Shown here one piece after another: positions 25,015 to 34,217 of a stretch of DNA of 58,504 nucleotides. The stretch's first letter is position 1. Each line of letters begins with the position of its first letter. Source of the DNA: Oscillospiraceae bacterium (lineage in GTDB: Bacteria > Bacillota > Clostridia > Oscillospirales > Oscillospiraceae); the NCBI GenBank assembly GCA_017410425.1, contig JAFQQV010000088.1:1-58504 (forward strand). The letters run 5' to 3'. Made by a program: the position numbers and the translations under genes. The notes under the pieces were generated by a model. That model worked only from the letters and a program-made list of their open reading frames with translations. It made no database searches and had not been told where the DNA came from.

Positions 25015-27696
25015 ATGGCAGAGTTTTTATCAACGCTGCTGGCACTCAGCCTCGGCGCAAGCCTTATGGCTGCGCTGCTCTACGGATTGAAGCTGCTGAT
25101 GGGCCGAAGGCTTTCCAGCACTGTGTACTACTATCTTTGGCTGTTGGTGCTGCTGCGCTTTGTTTTGCCTATGCCCGGTCTGATGCCCACAGCCACAGAA
25201 AACGTGGCGGCAAGGCCAACCGAGATCCGTGAGCGAAGCAACACATATGAGGGCCCTGTCCGGAACTACGAGCTGCCGCAAACGCCTTCCGGTGTAAAGT
25301 ATTTGGAAGATTTCCACGATGAGGATCAAGACATACTTAATGCACCCGTCACGGACGGGACAGCAGCAAGCAGCTTTTCCCTGCCCATAATCAGGCCTGA
25401 AAATGTTGTTTTCTTTATCTGGGTCCTTGGATTTGCCGCAAGCTTAGTCTATTCCATCTCAAACTATCTGCGCTTTTCGCTGGCACTGCGCCGTGAGGCC
25501 ATAAGCCCTGAAAGCTGTGAATATGAATGCTACCGTAAACTTCCGCCCCGGAAAAAGCCCCGGCTTATAAAGAGCCTGTATGTCAGCACGCCCATGCTTC
25601 TGGGTCTTTTTAAGCCCAGCCTTGTACTGCCCGAGAGGGCGTACAACGAAGAAACACTTGAAAACATATTTCTCCATGAGCTTAAGCACTACACAAGGCA
25701 TGACCTTGTATACAAATGGTTTACCGTGCTGGTACTCTCGGCCCATTGGTTCAATCCCCTTACATATTTTGTCCGCGGGGAAATCAACCGGGCCTGTGAA
25801 ACCAGCTGCGATGAAGCGCTTATCTGCGATATGGAACCCTGGCAGCGCCAGAGCTATGGTGAGACGCTTATTTCTCTCGCCGCGCGCCGACCGCTGCCTG
25901 CAGGCATCGTAGCCACCAGCTTTGCCATGGAGAAGCGCGACCTTAAGGAGAGGTTAACAAAGATAATGAAATACAGAAAAACAAGCACAAGCATTATCGC
26001 CGCAATACTCTGTATGCTGCTTCTGGCAAGCTGCGGCGCTGCAGTGGGTCCCGGCAGCAATGCCGAGCCTGAAGAGCGCATAGAAGTCAGCGCTGAGAAT
26101 ATATCAAGCAACACTGAGGAGCTCAACATTATCAAGGTCAGCAATGTGGATGAACTGTTGGCGGCCATAGGCTCCGACCGTGTTATATGCTTGGAACCAG
26201 GCAAATATGAGCTGAGCGCTGCCGAAGGCTTCGGCACTGCCAGCGGCGAAAACTGGTACTGGAAAGAATGCTACGACGGTTTTGAGCTGGTAATCCACGA
26301 TGTTAAGAATTTGGAGTTTTTGGGCGAAGAGGGTGCCGAAATTGTGACGCGCCCCAGATACGCAAATGTACTGCGCATTGATTCCTGCACTAATCTTTCA
26401 ATAGTTACTGTCGCCGCAGGCCACACCATTGAGGACGGCTTCTGCACCGGCGGTGTAATCCTGCTTGAAAATTCAAAATATATCAGCCTGCACGGCTGCT
26501 CGCTCTACGGCTGCGGCACTGTGGGTATCTACGCCGAAAACTGCGAGAATGTGGATGCCGTAGGCTGCGAGATCTACGACTGCAGCAACTACGGCGTTTC
26601 CGCCATCTCCTGCAAGGATGTTGTAATTGAGCAGAGCATGCTCCACAGCAACAAGGACGGAATGTTCCAGTCCGTATTCCGGGCAGAAAGCTGCGATGGT
26701 TTTGCCGTTGTTAACTGTGGAATATACGGCAACAGTGCCCTGAACCTGCTGACAAGCGCCTACTCCAAACAGGTTAGTATGCTGGGCTGCACCGTAGAAG
26801 ATAATATTTTCACCACCTGCATTATCCACGCACTGGGCTACAGCCCTGTGATAGAGCAGTGCAGCATTGCAGACGCTGACCGCTTCATTCTTTATGGCAA
26901 TCTGCCCGCTGTGGACAGAGATGGCAACGAGCTGACCCGGGCAGACTTTGAGGCCATGGAGCAGAGCGATGCAATCTATGAAGGCACCGTGGAAACTGCT
27001 CCTGTTGAGCTTGATGAGAGCACAAATGCAGAAGGAGTGCGCGAAGTATCCGTCAGCACGGTGGATGAATTTCTCGCCGCCATTGGAGACAACACCGTAA
27101 TCAAACTTGAGGCTGAGCTTTTTGATCTGAGCACCGCATCGGACTACGGCGCATACGGCGGAGACAATTACTACTGGGTGGACATCTATGACGGCCCCAG
27201 CCTTATAATTAACGGTGTTAAGAACCTCAGCGTTGTGGCAGAAAATGACTGCACCATTGCCGCTATACCAAGATACGCCAATGTGCTCAGCTTCATAAAC
27301 TGCGAAAACATCACTCTCACCGGCTTTACCGCAGGACACACCGAGGAGCCCGGCAGCTGCGCCGGCGGCGTACTGGATTTCCAGGCCTGCTGGGGTGTAA
27401 ACATTGATGATTGCCGGCTCTACGGCTGCGGTATACTTGGTATTTCCGCAAGTTTCAGCTCAGAGCTAAGAGTGCAGAACACTGAGATTTATGACTGCTC
27501 TCAGGGCGCTATTTCCCTGAGCAATATAAATGATGCAAGCTTTGAGAACATGGACATACACGACTGCCATACTCCTGAGATATACATATATGAGAGTATC
27601 AGCATACGCTTTGAAGGCGATGAGCTTGCAGCGGGTTCATACACTCTGGAAAACGGCAAAGCCAAAGAATTCCTCTGGTCCGAGGCAAATGCATAA
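25015..27696 (+). CDS. BlaR1-type M56 metalloprotease with tandem beta-helix sensor
   Basis: An 893-residue membrane protein. Residues 1-320 are the M56 part: N-terminal helices, a helix at 130-150, zinc motif HELKH (221-225) and ETSCDE (262-267) as the likely third ligand. Residues 327-340 form a last membrane segment ending LLLASCG, which resembles a lipobox. Beyond it, where BlaR1 has a penicillin-binding domain, lie two homologous modules (about 374-630 and 678-865), each with VDE(L/F)LAAIG, a WYW/YYW motif, PRYANVL, AGHT, and CRLYGCG-type rungs of a right-handed beta-helix. There are no SxxK/SxN/KTG motifs. It probably senses an extracellular glycan or wall component and inactivates BlaI. 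The frame extends to 24976, but 25015 follows the blaI stop. Confidence 0.88.
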   Translation: MAEFLSTLLALSLGASLMAALLYGLKLLMGRRLSSTVYYYLWLLVLLRFVLPMPGLMPTATENVAARPTEIRERSNTYEGPVRNYELPQTPSGVKYLEDFHDEDQDILNAPVTDGTAASSFSLPIIRPENVVFFIWVLGFAASLVYSISNYLRFSLALRREAISPESCEYECYRKLPPRKKPRLIKSLYVSTPMLLGLFKPSLVLPERAYNEETLENIFLHELKHYTRHDLVYKWFTVLVLSAHWFNPLTYFVRGEINRACETSCDEALICDMEPWQRQSYGETLISLAARRPLPAGIVATSFAMEKRDLKERLTKIMKYRKTSTSIIAAILCMLLLASCGAAVGPGSNAEPEERIEVSAENISSNTEELNIIKVSNVDELLAAIGSDRVICLEPGKYELSAAEGFGTASGENWYWKECYDGFELVIHDVKNLEFLGEEGAEIVTRPRYANVLRIDSCTNLSIVTVAAGHTIEDGFCTGGVILLENSKYISLHGCSLYGCGTVGIYAENCENVDAVGCEIYDCSNYGVSAISCKDVVIEQSMLHSNKDGMFQSVFRAESCDGFAVVNCGIYGNSALNLLTSAYSKQVSMLGCTVEDNIFTTCIIHALGYSPVIEQCSIADADRFILYGNLPAVDRDGNELTRADFEAMEQSDAIYEGTVETAPVELDESTNAEGVREVSVSTVDEFLAAIGDNTVIKLEAELFDLSTASDYGAYGGDNYYWVDIYDGPSLIINGVKNLSVVAENDCTIAAIPRYANVLSFINCENITLTGFTAGHTEEPGSCAGGVLDFQACWGVNIDDCRLYGCGILGISASFSSELRVQNTEIYDCSQGAISLSNINDASFENMDIHDCHTPEIYIYESISIRFEGDELAAGSYTLENGKAKEFLWSEANA

Positions 27697-27697
27697 C

Positions 27698-27736
27698 AAA
27701 AAGAAATCCCTGTCAAATGACAGGGATTTCTTTTTG
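27698..27736. terminator. Bidirectional terminator between blaR1-like and htrA genes
   Basis: AAAAAGAAATCCCTGTCA pairs perfectly with TGACAGGGATTTCTTTTT around AA. Confidence 0.93.
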
Positions 27737-27739
27737 TTA

Positions 27740-29014
27740 TCAATAGATATCATTGGTGTCCACAAGAACAATGTCTACCTCATAGACCTCGCCCTCGCGC
27801 CAGATGCTGAAATGCATGCTGTCACCAACTTCTAGTTCGTTTTTGACAGAGAGAATATCGTCTGTGCTGTGGACTTCTTCGCCGTTTAGCGTAAGGATTA
27901 TATCACCGGCAAGAACACCCTTTGCTTCAGCATCGGAGCCTTCGGAAACCGCGGTCACATAAAGGCCGCCGGGAATATCATAGTGCTCTGAAGCCTGCTC
28001 CATAATGGGGCCGACGGTAAGGCCCAAAGAGGGTCTGCCGCGAACCTCACCATGCTCAATAAGGGAGGCAACAACGTTCTTTACAGTGGCGCTGGGAATA
28101 GCAAAGCCTATGCCCTCAATGCTGGAGTAGGTGGACATCATCTTCATATTGGTGATGCCGATTACCTGCCCATACATATTGAACAGTGCGCCTCCGGAGT
28201 TGCCTTCGTTCAAGGCGGTGTTGGTCTGGATAAGGCTCATGCTGTGACCGTTATAGTCTATGCCTCTTTCAATGGCGGAGACAATACCGTCGGTCAGGGT
28301 CATTCTGAACTCTTCGCCCAGAGGATTGCCGATGGCGGCAACACGGTCGCCAACCATAAGGCCGGCACTGTCGCCAAACTCCGCAGCAGGCAGGCCCTTG
28401 GCCTCGATCTTCAGCACGGCAACATCGCTTATGCTGTCAAAGCCCACAAGCTTTGCCTCAAATTCCCTGTCATCATGCAGCACAACAGTTGCAGTGTCGC
28501 AGTCGGAAATGATGTGGCTGTTGGTGACGATAAGGCCGTTTTCACTGAGTATCACGCCGGTACCCCAGAAATAGCCATCTTCACCGGTCTTGTAGCCCAT
28601 TATTGAGACGGTATACTTTGCGCACTTTTCGTAAAGCTCCTGCAGGGAAAGAACTTTGCCTCCGGCCTCAGAAAATTCAAGTTCAAAGTCCGGCACTGAG
28701 GCTGCCCGTTCTATCCTTGATTCCTCAGGCAAGCCCTCTACATTGGTATAGAAGGAATCAAAATAGTCATGCCAGTCTTCCGGCATTTCATCTCCGATAA
28801 GACCATCGGTCATAACAGGCTCCGGCTGAGAGAACACAAGGGAGCTCAGCACTATAAGCCCTACCACCAGCGCTGCGCCGATGCCTATACGCCAGCGGGA
28901 GCTGAGTCTGGGCCGTTTTGCACCGCGCTTTTGCGGCTTAACCTCCGCTTCAGTCCGCTCAGGCTGCAGCGGAGCATACCAGCTTTCAGCGCTGTACCAA
29001 TTATTATTGCTCAT
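27740..29014 (-). CDS. HtrA/DegP-like membrane-anchored serine protease
   Basis: A 424-residue quality-control protease. A cytoplasmic basic region (1-41) precedes a membrane anchor (42-62), then the trypsin-like domain with catalytic His167 (TNSHIIS), Asp197 (ISDVAVL) and Ser273 (GNSGGALF). One PDZ domain occupies about 320-420 (GVLAGDIILTLNGEEVHS). It would degrade misfolded proteins outside the membrane. GAGG sits seven bases before the ATG at 29014, so I prefer it to the ATG at 29026. It is the third gene after a response regulator and histidine kinase, as in CssRS-controlled HtrA systems. Confidence 0.93.
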   Translation of the reverse strand: MSNNNWYSAESWYAPLQPERTEAEVKPQKRGAKRPRLSSRWRIGIGAALVVGLIVLSSLVFSQPEPVMTDGLIGDEMPEDWHDYFDSFYTNVEGLPEESRIERAASVPDFELEFSEAGGKVLSLQELYEKCAKYTVSIMGYKTGEDGYFWGTGVILSENGLIVTNSHIISDCDTATVVLHDDREFEAKLVGFDSISDVAVLKIEAKGLPAAEFGDSAGLMVGDRVAAIGNPLGEEFRMTLTDGIVSAIERGIDYNGHSMSLIQTNTALNEGNSGGALFNMYGQVIGITNMKMMSTYSSIEGIGFAIPSATVKNVVASLIEHGEVRGRPSLGLTVGPIMEQASEHYDIPGGLYVTAVSEGSDAEAKGVLAGDIILTLNGEEVHSTDDILSVKNELEVGDSMHFSIWREGEVYEVDIVLVDTNDIY

Positions 29015-29031
29015 ATTTATCCTCAAATAAT

Positions 29032-30459
29032 TTATTTATCAGCCAGCTTCAGGGTAAACACAAACTCGGTCATGCCATCCTCGCTCTTTACGGCGATATC
29101 CTCGTCGTGGCTGTTGATAATTGTCTTGACCAGATAAAGCCCAAGACCCACGCCGTCCTTATCCATGCTGCGTGAACGGTCAGACTTATGGAAGCGGTCA
29201 AAAATAAAGGGAAGGTCATCGGGCGGGATGGTTTCACCCTCGTCCTTGACGGAGAAGTAGGCCTTCTCCCCTTCCTTATAAACCCGGATGGTAAGACAGC
29301 TGCCTGGCTTTGCAAACTTGACGGCATTGTCCAGCAGATTATAAATAACGCGGGTTATGGCATCCTTATCCGCAAACACCATCATGTTATTCTCAGGAAG
29401 CTGGGGGTCAACATCCAGATTTTTCTTGGTTGCTCTGGCCTCAAAGCTCAGAAGGGTCTGCAGCACCAGCTCAACAAGGTCAAACTTTGAATATTTGCCC
29501 GTATCCATGACGCCGGACTTCATCTGGGAAACATCCAGCATATCGCGCACAAGGCGTGAAAGGCGGCGTGTCTCATCCCTGATGGAGACAAGATACTTTG
29601 CAGACTCCTCCTGCGGAATGGTGCCGTCCAGAATACCGTCGGCAAAGCCGGCGATTGTGGTCATGGGTGTACGCAGCTCATGGGAGACATTGGCGATAAA
29701 CTCACTGCGGCGGGCATCCGCTTTTTCAAGTGAATCCGCCATTTTATTGAAGGAGTCAATGAGCGCGCCCATCTCATCCTCGGGGTCATCAACCTGACGC
29801 ACGCGCACAGAAAAGTCACCCCTTGCAAATTTGCGGGAGGCTGCAGCGATCTCGTCAAGAGGTCGTGCCATGCGCTTGGAGTAGGCAAAGGAAAAGACCA
29901 GCGAGAACATGATCACAACAACGCAGACCGCAGAAACCATCATCAGGAAGGTGGACCAATCCCCCTGCATCTCAGCAGCGGTGTTGGAGACAATGACATA
30001 GCCCTTGACACTGCCGTCAAGCTCGGAATTGATTGCCCGACTGATGACATATCTGCTCTCGGCATAGAGCCCCTCCATATCAGTGGGCTGAGATATCTCT
30101 CCTGAAATCATGCCCTGCATCAGGCTATCGCTAAGGTGCAGACCAATATGCCTGCACATGGGTGAACGGTCAGAACAGGAAAGTATCACGCCGGAAGGAT
30201 CGGTAAGCACAACATGGTTGCCGGTGGAGTTTGAAATTGCGCTGACAGACATGTTGAGAAGCCAGCTGTCCAGCGAGTCTGTGATGCTTATAGCTGCGGC
30301 AATATGGGAAACCTCTTCGGCGCTGGCGATCATATCCTGCTTGAAATCGCGGATAATGTACACCCTGCCCAGGCAAAGCAGTGAAAACACCACCATCATA
30401 AAGCAGCTGAGCACCGTTGCAGCCATGGCTGTAAAGTTTTTTAAGCCAATACTTCTCAT
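29032..30459 (-). CDS. Sensor histidine kinase (HAMP, HisKA, HATPase)
   Basis: A 475-residue sensor kinase. Two membrane helices (about 10-32 and 170-192) enclose an extracytoplasmic sensor of roughly 135 residues. A HAMP domain follows (MARPLDEIAAASRKFARGDFSVR), then the H-box FIANVSHELRTPM with phospho-acceptor His260, and an ATPase domain with N-box VIYNLLDNAVKFA and G-box DGVGLGLYLVKTII. It phosphorylates the regulator encoded seven bases upstream. Placement before htrA suggests an envelope-stress input, by analogy with CssS. Confidence 0.93.
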   Translation of the reverse strand: MRSIGLKNFTAMAATVLSCFMMVVFSLLCLGRVYIIRDFKQDMIASAEEVSHIAAAISITDSLDSWLLNMSVSAISNSTGNHVVLTDPSGVILSCSDRSPMCRHIGLHLSDSLMQGMISGEISQPTDMEGLYAESRYVISRAINSELDGSVKGYVIVSNTAAEMQGDWSTFLMMVSAVCVVVIMFSLVFSFAYSKRMARPLDEIAAASRKFARGDFSVRVRQVDDPEDEMGALIDSFNKMADSLEKADARRSEFIANVSHELRTPMTTIAGFADGILDGTIPQEESAKYLVSIRDETRRLSRLVRDMLDVSQMKSGVMDTGKYSKFDLVELVLQTLLSFEARATKKNLDVDPQLPENNMMVFADKDAITRVIYNLLDNAVKFAKPGSCLTIRVYKEGEKAYFSVKDEGETIPPDDLPFIFDRFHKSDRSRSMDKDGVGLGLYLVKTIINSHDEDIAVKSEDGMTEFVFTLKLADK

Positions 30460-30466
30460 CTGAGGC

Positions 30467-31150
30467 TCACTCCAGAACCTCGAACTTATAGCCCACGCCC
30501 CAGACAGTCTTCAGGTTCCACTTATCGGAGACACCTTCCAGCTTCTCTCTCAGACGCTTGACATGAACGTCAACAGTTCTGGAGTCGCCGAAATAGTCAA
30601 AGCCCCAGACCTCATCCAGAAGCTGGTTGCGGGTATAGACTCTGTTGGGAGCGGCTGCAAGATGGTACAGAAGCTCCATCTCTTTGGGAGGAGTGTCCAC
30701 CTTTTTACCATCCACAATAAGCTCATAGCTCTCAAGATTGATGATCAGCTTATCATAGCTGAGCTTCTTCTCAACCGGAGCATCCGCATCGGTGCGGCGC
30801 ATGACAGCGTGGATACGGGCCAGCAGTTCCTTCACATCGAAAGGCTTTGTGACATAGTCATCCGCACCCATATCAAGGCCGTTTATCTTATCGGCAGTCT
30901 CACCCTTTGCGGTAAGCATGATAATGGGAGTGGAGGATTTCTTGCGTATCTCACGGCAGACCTGCCAGCCGTCCTTTACAGGAAGCATAATGTCCAGCAG
31001 CACAACGTCAGGCTGGAACAGGTCAAACATGCTGCCTGCCTTGCCGCCGTCGGGTGCTATCATTACGTCAAAGCCGTCCTTGCCCAGATAAAGTCTGAGC
31101 AGCTCGGCGATATTAACATCGTCTTCTACAACTAAAGCTCTTTTACTCAT
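30467..31150 (-). CDS. OmpR-family response regulator
   Basis: A 227-residue regulator. The receiver has the acidic pocket VVEDD, phospho-acceptor Asp53 (VVLLDIMLP), the switch Thr in IIMLTAKGE, and Lys in VTKPFDVKELL. The C-terminal winged helix begins near residue 135 with recognition region SRTVDVHVKRLREKLE. It is the first gene of the regulator-kinase-htrA operon, so it probably controls its own operon. AT-rich DNA upstream (31151-31262) contains two TATAAT boxes on this strand but no clear -35. Confidence 0.94.
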   Translation of the reverse strand: MSKRALVVEDDVNIAELLRLYLGKDGFDVMIAPDGGKAGSMFDLFQPDVVLLDIMLPVKDGWQVCREIRKKSSTPIIMLTAKGETADKINGLDMGADDYVTKPFDVKELLARIHAVMRRTDADAPVEKKLSYDKLIINLESYELIVDGKKVDTPPKEMELLYHLAAAPNRVYTRNQLLDEVWGFDYFGDSRTVDVHVKRLREKLEGVSDKWNLKTVWGVGYKFEVLE

Positions 31151-31262
31151 AAGCTATTCTGCCCTTCTATCTTAGATTATATGTTTTAAGCATATTTTGT
31201 TAATTTGATTATATCAAAAGGATAACGGCAAAGAGTAAAAAATTTGTTAATTGCCTTATATA

Positions 31263-32645
31263 TCAGTAGTCCAGCTTATCCAGTTCAATGAGGGTGAGAA
31301 TATAAATCTTCATGGCCTCAAGAAGCTCTGCAATGCTGCCGGCCTCATCGGCGCCGTGGATGGGGCCGACAAAGTCGGGACGCTCTCTGTCACCGTGCTC
31401 GGGACCGAAGCAGACACCGTTGGGGAAGTCTCTTGCATAGGTGCCGCCGCCCATGGTGTAGGGCTTTGCATCTTCGCCGGTGACAGTAGTGTATGCATTC
31501 ATGCAGACCTGCACGGCGGGGTTGTCAACGCTCATGTAGAAGGGTACAGCATCGCTGTCCAGAACTACATCTGCAAGCTGTCCGGCCTTCTCCTGGATGG
31601 TAGCAACAATCTTTTCGCCGCTGGTATTGGTGGGATAGCGGCTGTCCAGCACCTGATAGATGTGACCATCTTCCACGCCTATAACGCCGCCGATAATGGT
31701 GAGAGGAGTAAAGAGGCCATCGTCTGCATCCACGCCAAGGCCACTGCCGTCTGTTGCGGAATGCAGCATATTGAGAAGCTCAAACAGGGGCTTTTCCTCT
31801 GCAGTGCAGACATTGTTCTTAAGGATATAGTCCACCAGAAGGCCGATGGCGTTCACAGTGCCTGCAGGGACGGATGCGTGGCCGCCCACACCTCTTGCGC
31901 TCAGATGCCAGAGACCGCCTTCTTTAGCAACGCTGATATTCTCAGTGCTCTCCAGCTTTTCGGCCCTTACCCAGGCTTCTGCTCTGTCGGGGATGACGTT
32001 TGCTGCAATGCCGCCGCGGATGTTCACCACATTGCCCATAGGCAGCCTGGAGACTATACGGCCATGGAAAATACCCTTTTCACCGTTGCATACAGGGAAA
32101 TCAGAGTCAGGGCTGAAGCAGAATGCTGGGGCAGGATAATTGTCCAGATAGTATTTCACATCGTCCATGCCGGTCTCTTCATTGATACCCAGCAGAGCGC
32201 GGACACTGTGGCGCAGAGGAATGCCGGCATCCTTAAGGAACTTCAGGGCATAAAGGCAGATGATGGAGGGACCCTTGTCGTCCATTACGCCGCGGCCGAT
32301 AAGGTAGCCATCCCGCTCTCTGAGCACAAAGGGGTCACCGGTCCAGCCTTCACCGGCGGGCACCACATCCAGATGGGTGATGGTGGCAAGATACTCCTCG
32401 GCCTCGCCTATGCTGGCATAGCCGATGTAATTTTCGCAGTTATGGGTGTCAAGCCCCAGCTCCTTTGCAATATCAAGGCCAATTTCAAGAACCTTTGCAG
32501 GGCCTTCACCGAAAGGCATACCATCCTTGACGGTGGAGGGGTCCAGCACGGAATTTACAGCCACAAGCCTGCCGATATCACGGACGATATTGCGCTCGTT
32601 CTCAGCGATGAATTTGTCAATGCTCTGAATAATGTTGTTATCCAT
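31263..32645 (-). CDS. PepV/Sapep-like M20 dipeptidase
   Basis: A 460-residue di-zinc metallopeptidase. Metal motifs are THLDVVPAGEGW, GVMDDKGP (bridging Asp) and NEETGMDD (catalytic Glu), and a lid/dimerisation insert occupies about 180-380. GGGTYARDFPNGVCFGPEHG holds the C-terminal ligands. It hydrolyses dipeptides with a free N-terminus in the cytoplasm. Length and order match PepV-like dipeptidases. GAGGTG precedes the start. Separated from the upstream plsY by a terminator. Confidence 0.93.
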   Translation of the reverse strand: MDNNIIQSIDKFIAENERNIVRDIGRLVAVNSVLDPSTVKDGMPFGEGPAKVLEIGLDIAKELGLDTHNCENYIGYASIGEAEEYLATITHLDVVPAGEGWTGDPFVLRERDGYLIGRGVMDDKGPSIICLYALKFLKDAGIPLRHSVRALLGINEETGMDDVKYYLDNYPAPAFCFSPDSDFPVCNGEKGIFHGRIVSRLPMGNVVNIRGGIAANVIPDRAEAWVRAEKLESTENISVAKEGGLWHLSARGVGGHASVPAGTVNAIGLLVDYILKNNVCTAEEKPLFELLNMLHSATDGSGLGVDADDGLFTPLTIIGGVIGVEDGHIYQVLDSRYPTNTSGEKIVATIQEKAGQLADVVLDSDAVPFYMSVDNPAVQVCMNAYTTVTGEDAKPYTMGGGTYARDFPNGVCFGPEHGDRERPDFVGPIHGADEAGSIAELLEAMKIYILTLIELDKLDY

Positions 32646-32717
32646 AAATGCACCTCTTTAATCAATTAAATTTTTATGTATTGAATATACTATTTTATGA
32701 CCGTATTTTCAAGAAGA

Positions 32718-32754
32718 AAAGCACCCGGACATTTATCAGCTCGGGCGCTTTTTA
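32718..32754 (-). terminator. Terminator downstream of plsY
   Basis: On the minus strand AAAAGCGCCCGAGC pairs with GTCCGGGTGCTTTT (wobbles allowed), then TCTT. The 10-mer TTATGTAAAC lies at 32769-32778, between it and the plsY stop. Confidence 0.7.
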
Positions 32755-32778
32755 TTATGTATATAAAATTATGTAAAC

Positions 32779-33390
32779 TTAGTATTTCTTTTTTCCACTG
32801 CCTGCCTTGAACTCAGGCTCGGTACCGGCGATGAGGCGCTTGATATTTTCCTTATGGCGGTAGATAACAAGAGCTGCGCCAACAATGGCCATCACAAGCT
32901 CAGGGGTGGATGCCTCGAATATAATGCAGGCTACAATAATGCCCACCGCGCCGGCGATGGAAGAGGGGGAGACGCGCTTTGTAAGCGCCGCAACAATTGC
33001 AAAGCAGACAACGATAAAAAGCCCTACCTTCCAGTCGATACCAAAAGCAATTGCTACGCCGACAGATACACCCTTACCACCCTTGAATCCATAGAACACA
33101 GGATAGCAATGGCCAATAAGAGCACAGGTGCCGCCGATGGCGAGGCCAAGATCACCAAAGAGCAGATTGCCGATCACCATTGCGATAACGGCCTTGAAAG
33201 CATCAGCCAGCAAAGTAATCACGCCGGCGCTGAGCCCAAAGCTGCGGGCCATATTGGTGGCACCGGCATTGCCGCTGCCCATACCGCGCACATCGCCGCC
33301 AAAAACCTTCTTGGACAGGATGATGGAAAGGCTTATGCAGCCGATAAGGTATGAGCCCAGGGCCAGAAGTATATATAAAACGAAGTCCAT
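32779..33390 (-). CDS. plsY: Acyl-phosphate glycerol-3-phosphate acyltransferase
   Basis: A 203-residue integral membrane enzyme that transfers an acyl group from acyl-phosphate to glycerol-3-phosphate, the first step of phospholipid synthesis in Gram-positives. Motif 1 GSGNAGATNMARSFG, motif 2 GHCYPVFYGFKGGKGVS, and the later KRVSPSSIAGAVG loop are all present, with five hydrophobic segments. Length is typical. GGAG lies before the ATG. Monocistronic. Confidence 0.95.
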   Translation of the reverse strand: MDFVLYILLALGSYLIGCISLSIILSKKVFGGDVRGMGSGNAGATNMARSFGLSAGVITLLADAFKAVIAMVIGNLLFGDLGLAIGGTCALIGHCYPVFYGFKGGKGVSVGVAIAFGIDWKVGLFIVVCFAIVAALTKRVSPSSIAGAVGIIVACIIFEASTPELVMAIVGAALVIYRHKENIKRLIAGTEPEFKAGSGKKKY

Positions 33391-33490
33391 AAGAAGCTCC
33401 TTAAGTGCTTAAAATCTTTAAATAACTTGAAAGATTATATCCCACTGTAAAGATTTTTACAAGGCTGATTTGGGATTATCAGTAAATTAT

Positions 33491-34120
33491 TCAACCCACG
33501 GTCCATGGATAAGTCTCTGGCGGCTGCTTTTCAAAGCGCATGCGCTCCCCTGTTTTGGGATGCGTGAAGCCGATCATGTGGGACCAGAGGGCAAGGGGAC
33601 AATCATCCATAGGCTCGCAGTACTTTCGCTCGCCCACCAGCGGGAAGCCACGGGAGGAAAACTGGACCCTTATCTGGTGTGTGCGGCCGGTGTGCAGATG
33701 AATCCTGACTTTGCTCATGCCGCAATAGCGTTCAAGTGTCTCGTAATCCAGCAGGGCCTCCTGTACACCTTTTTCAGGCTCAGTAACAACAAAGGTCATT
33801 TTTCTGGCCTTATTACGCAAAAGCAGATCACGCAGGCTGGCCTTATCCTCGGTTTCACCGTGGACAAGGGCAAGGTATTCCTTTTCAAACTCGCCATCTC
33901 TTATCTGGCGGCTCAGCTCTGATGCCGCCTTTGCGCCCCGGGCCAGAAGCATAAGCCCGCTCACCGCCCGGTCAAGCCTGTGCACGGTGCGTACATCCGC
34001 CTTTTCATCACCCAGCTCCCGGCGTACAAGCTCGGGCAGGCCGCCCGGCTCATCGGTAGACAGGATGCCTGCCGGCTTTACGCAGACAATGACAGATTCA
34101 TCTATATAAATTATTTCCAT
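33491..34120 (-). CDS. RluA-family pseudouridine synthase, second copy
   Basis: A 209-residue pseudouridine synthase with catalytic HRLDRAVSGLM, FEKEYLALVHG, and HTGRTHQIRVQFSSR. No S4 domain. GGGAGG precedes the ATG at 34120, which is preferred over the one at 34156. It resembles the gene at 18321 (same size and domain content) but keeps the consensus HRLDR. It is divergent from the rRNA methyltransferase gene, a pairing of RNA-modifying enzymes. Confidence 0.9.
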   Translation of the reverse strand: MEIIYIDESVIVCVKPAGILSTDEPGGLPELVRRELGDEKADVRTVHRLDRAVSGLMLLARGAKAASELSRQIRDGEFEKEYLALVHGETEDKASLRDLLLRNKARKMTFVVTEPEKGVQEALLDYETLERYCGMSKVRIHLHTGRTHQIRVQFSSRGFPLVGERKYCEPMDDCPLALWSHMIGFTHPKTGERMRFEKQPPETYPWTVG

Positions 34121-34149
34121 TTTACAGCCTCCCAATGTCCCGGTTTTGC

Positions 34150-34178
34150 TTTTCAAAGTCGGGGACTTGTGCTATTAT
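34150..34178 (+). promoter_or_regulatory. Probable promoter of the RlmD-like gene
   Basis: TTTTCA (34150-34155) and TATTAT (34173-34178) with a 17-base spacer, 40 bases before the start codon. Confidence 0.5.
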
Positions 34179-34217
34179 AGTTTGGTTAGACAAAAAATTA
34201 CATTTATGGTGAAAGAT

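Noticed and set aside
25015..26000. Beta-lactam resistance by a BlaI/BlaR1 pair
   Set aside because: No penicillin-binding sensor motifs are in the protease and no beta-lactamase gene is adjacent, so a resistance role is not supported.
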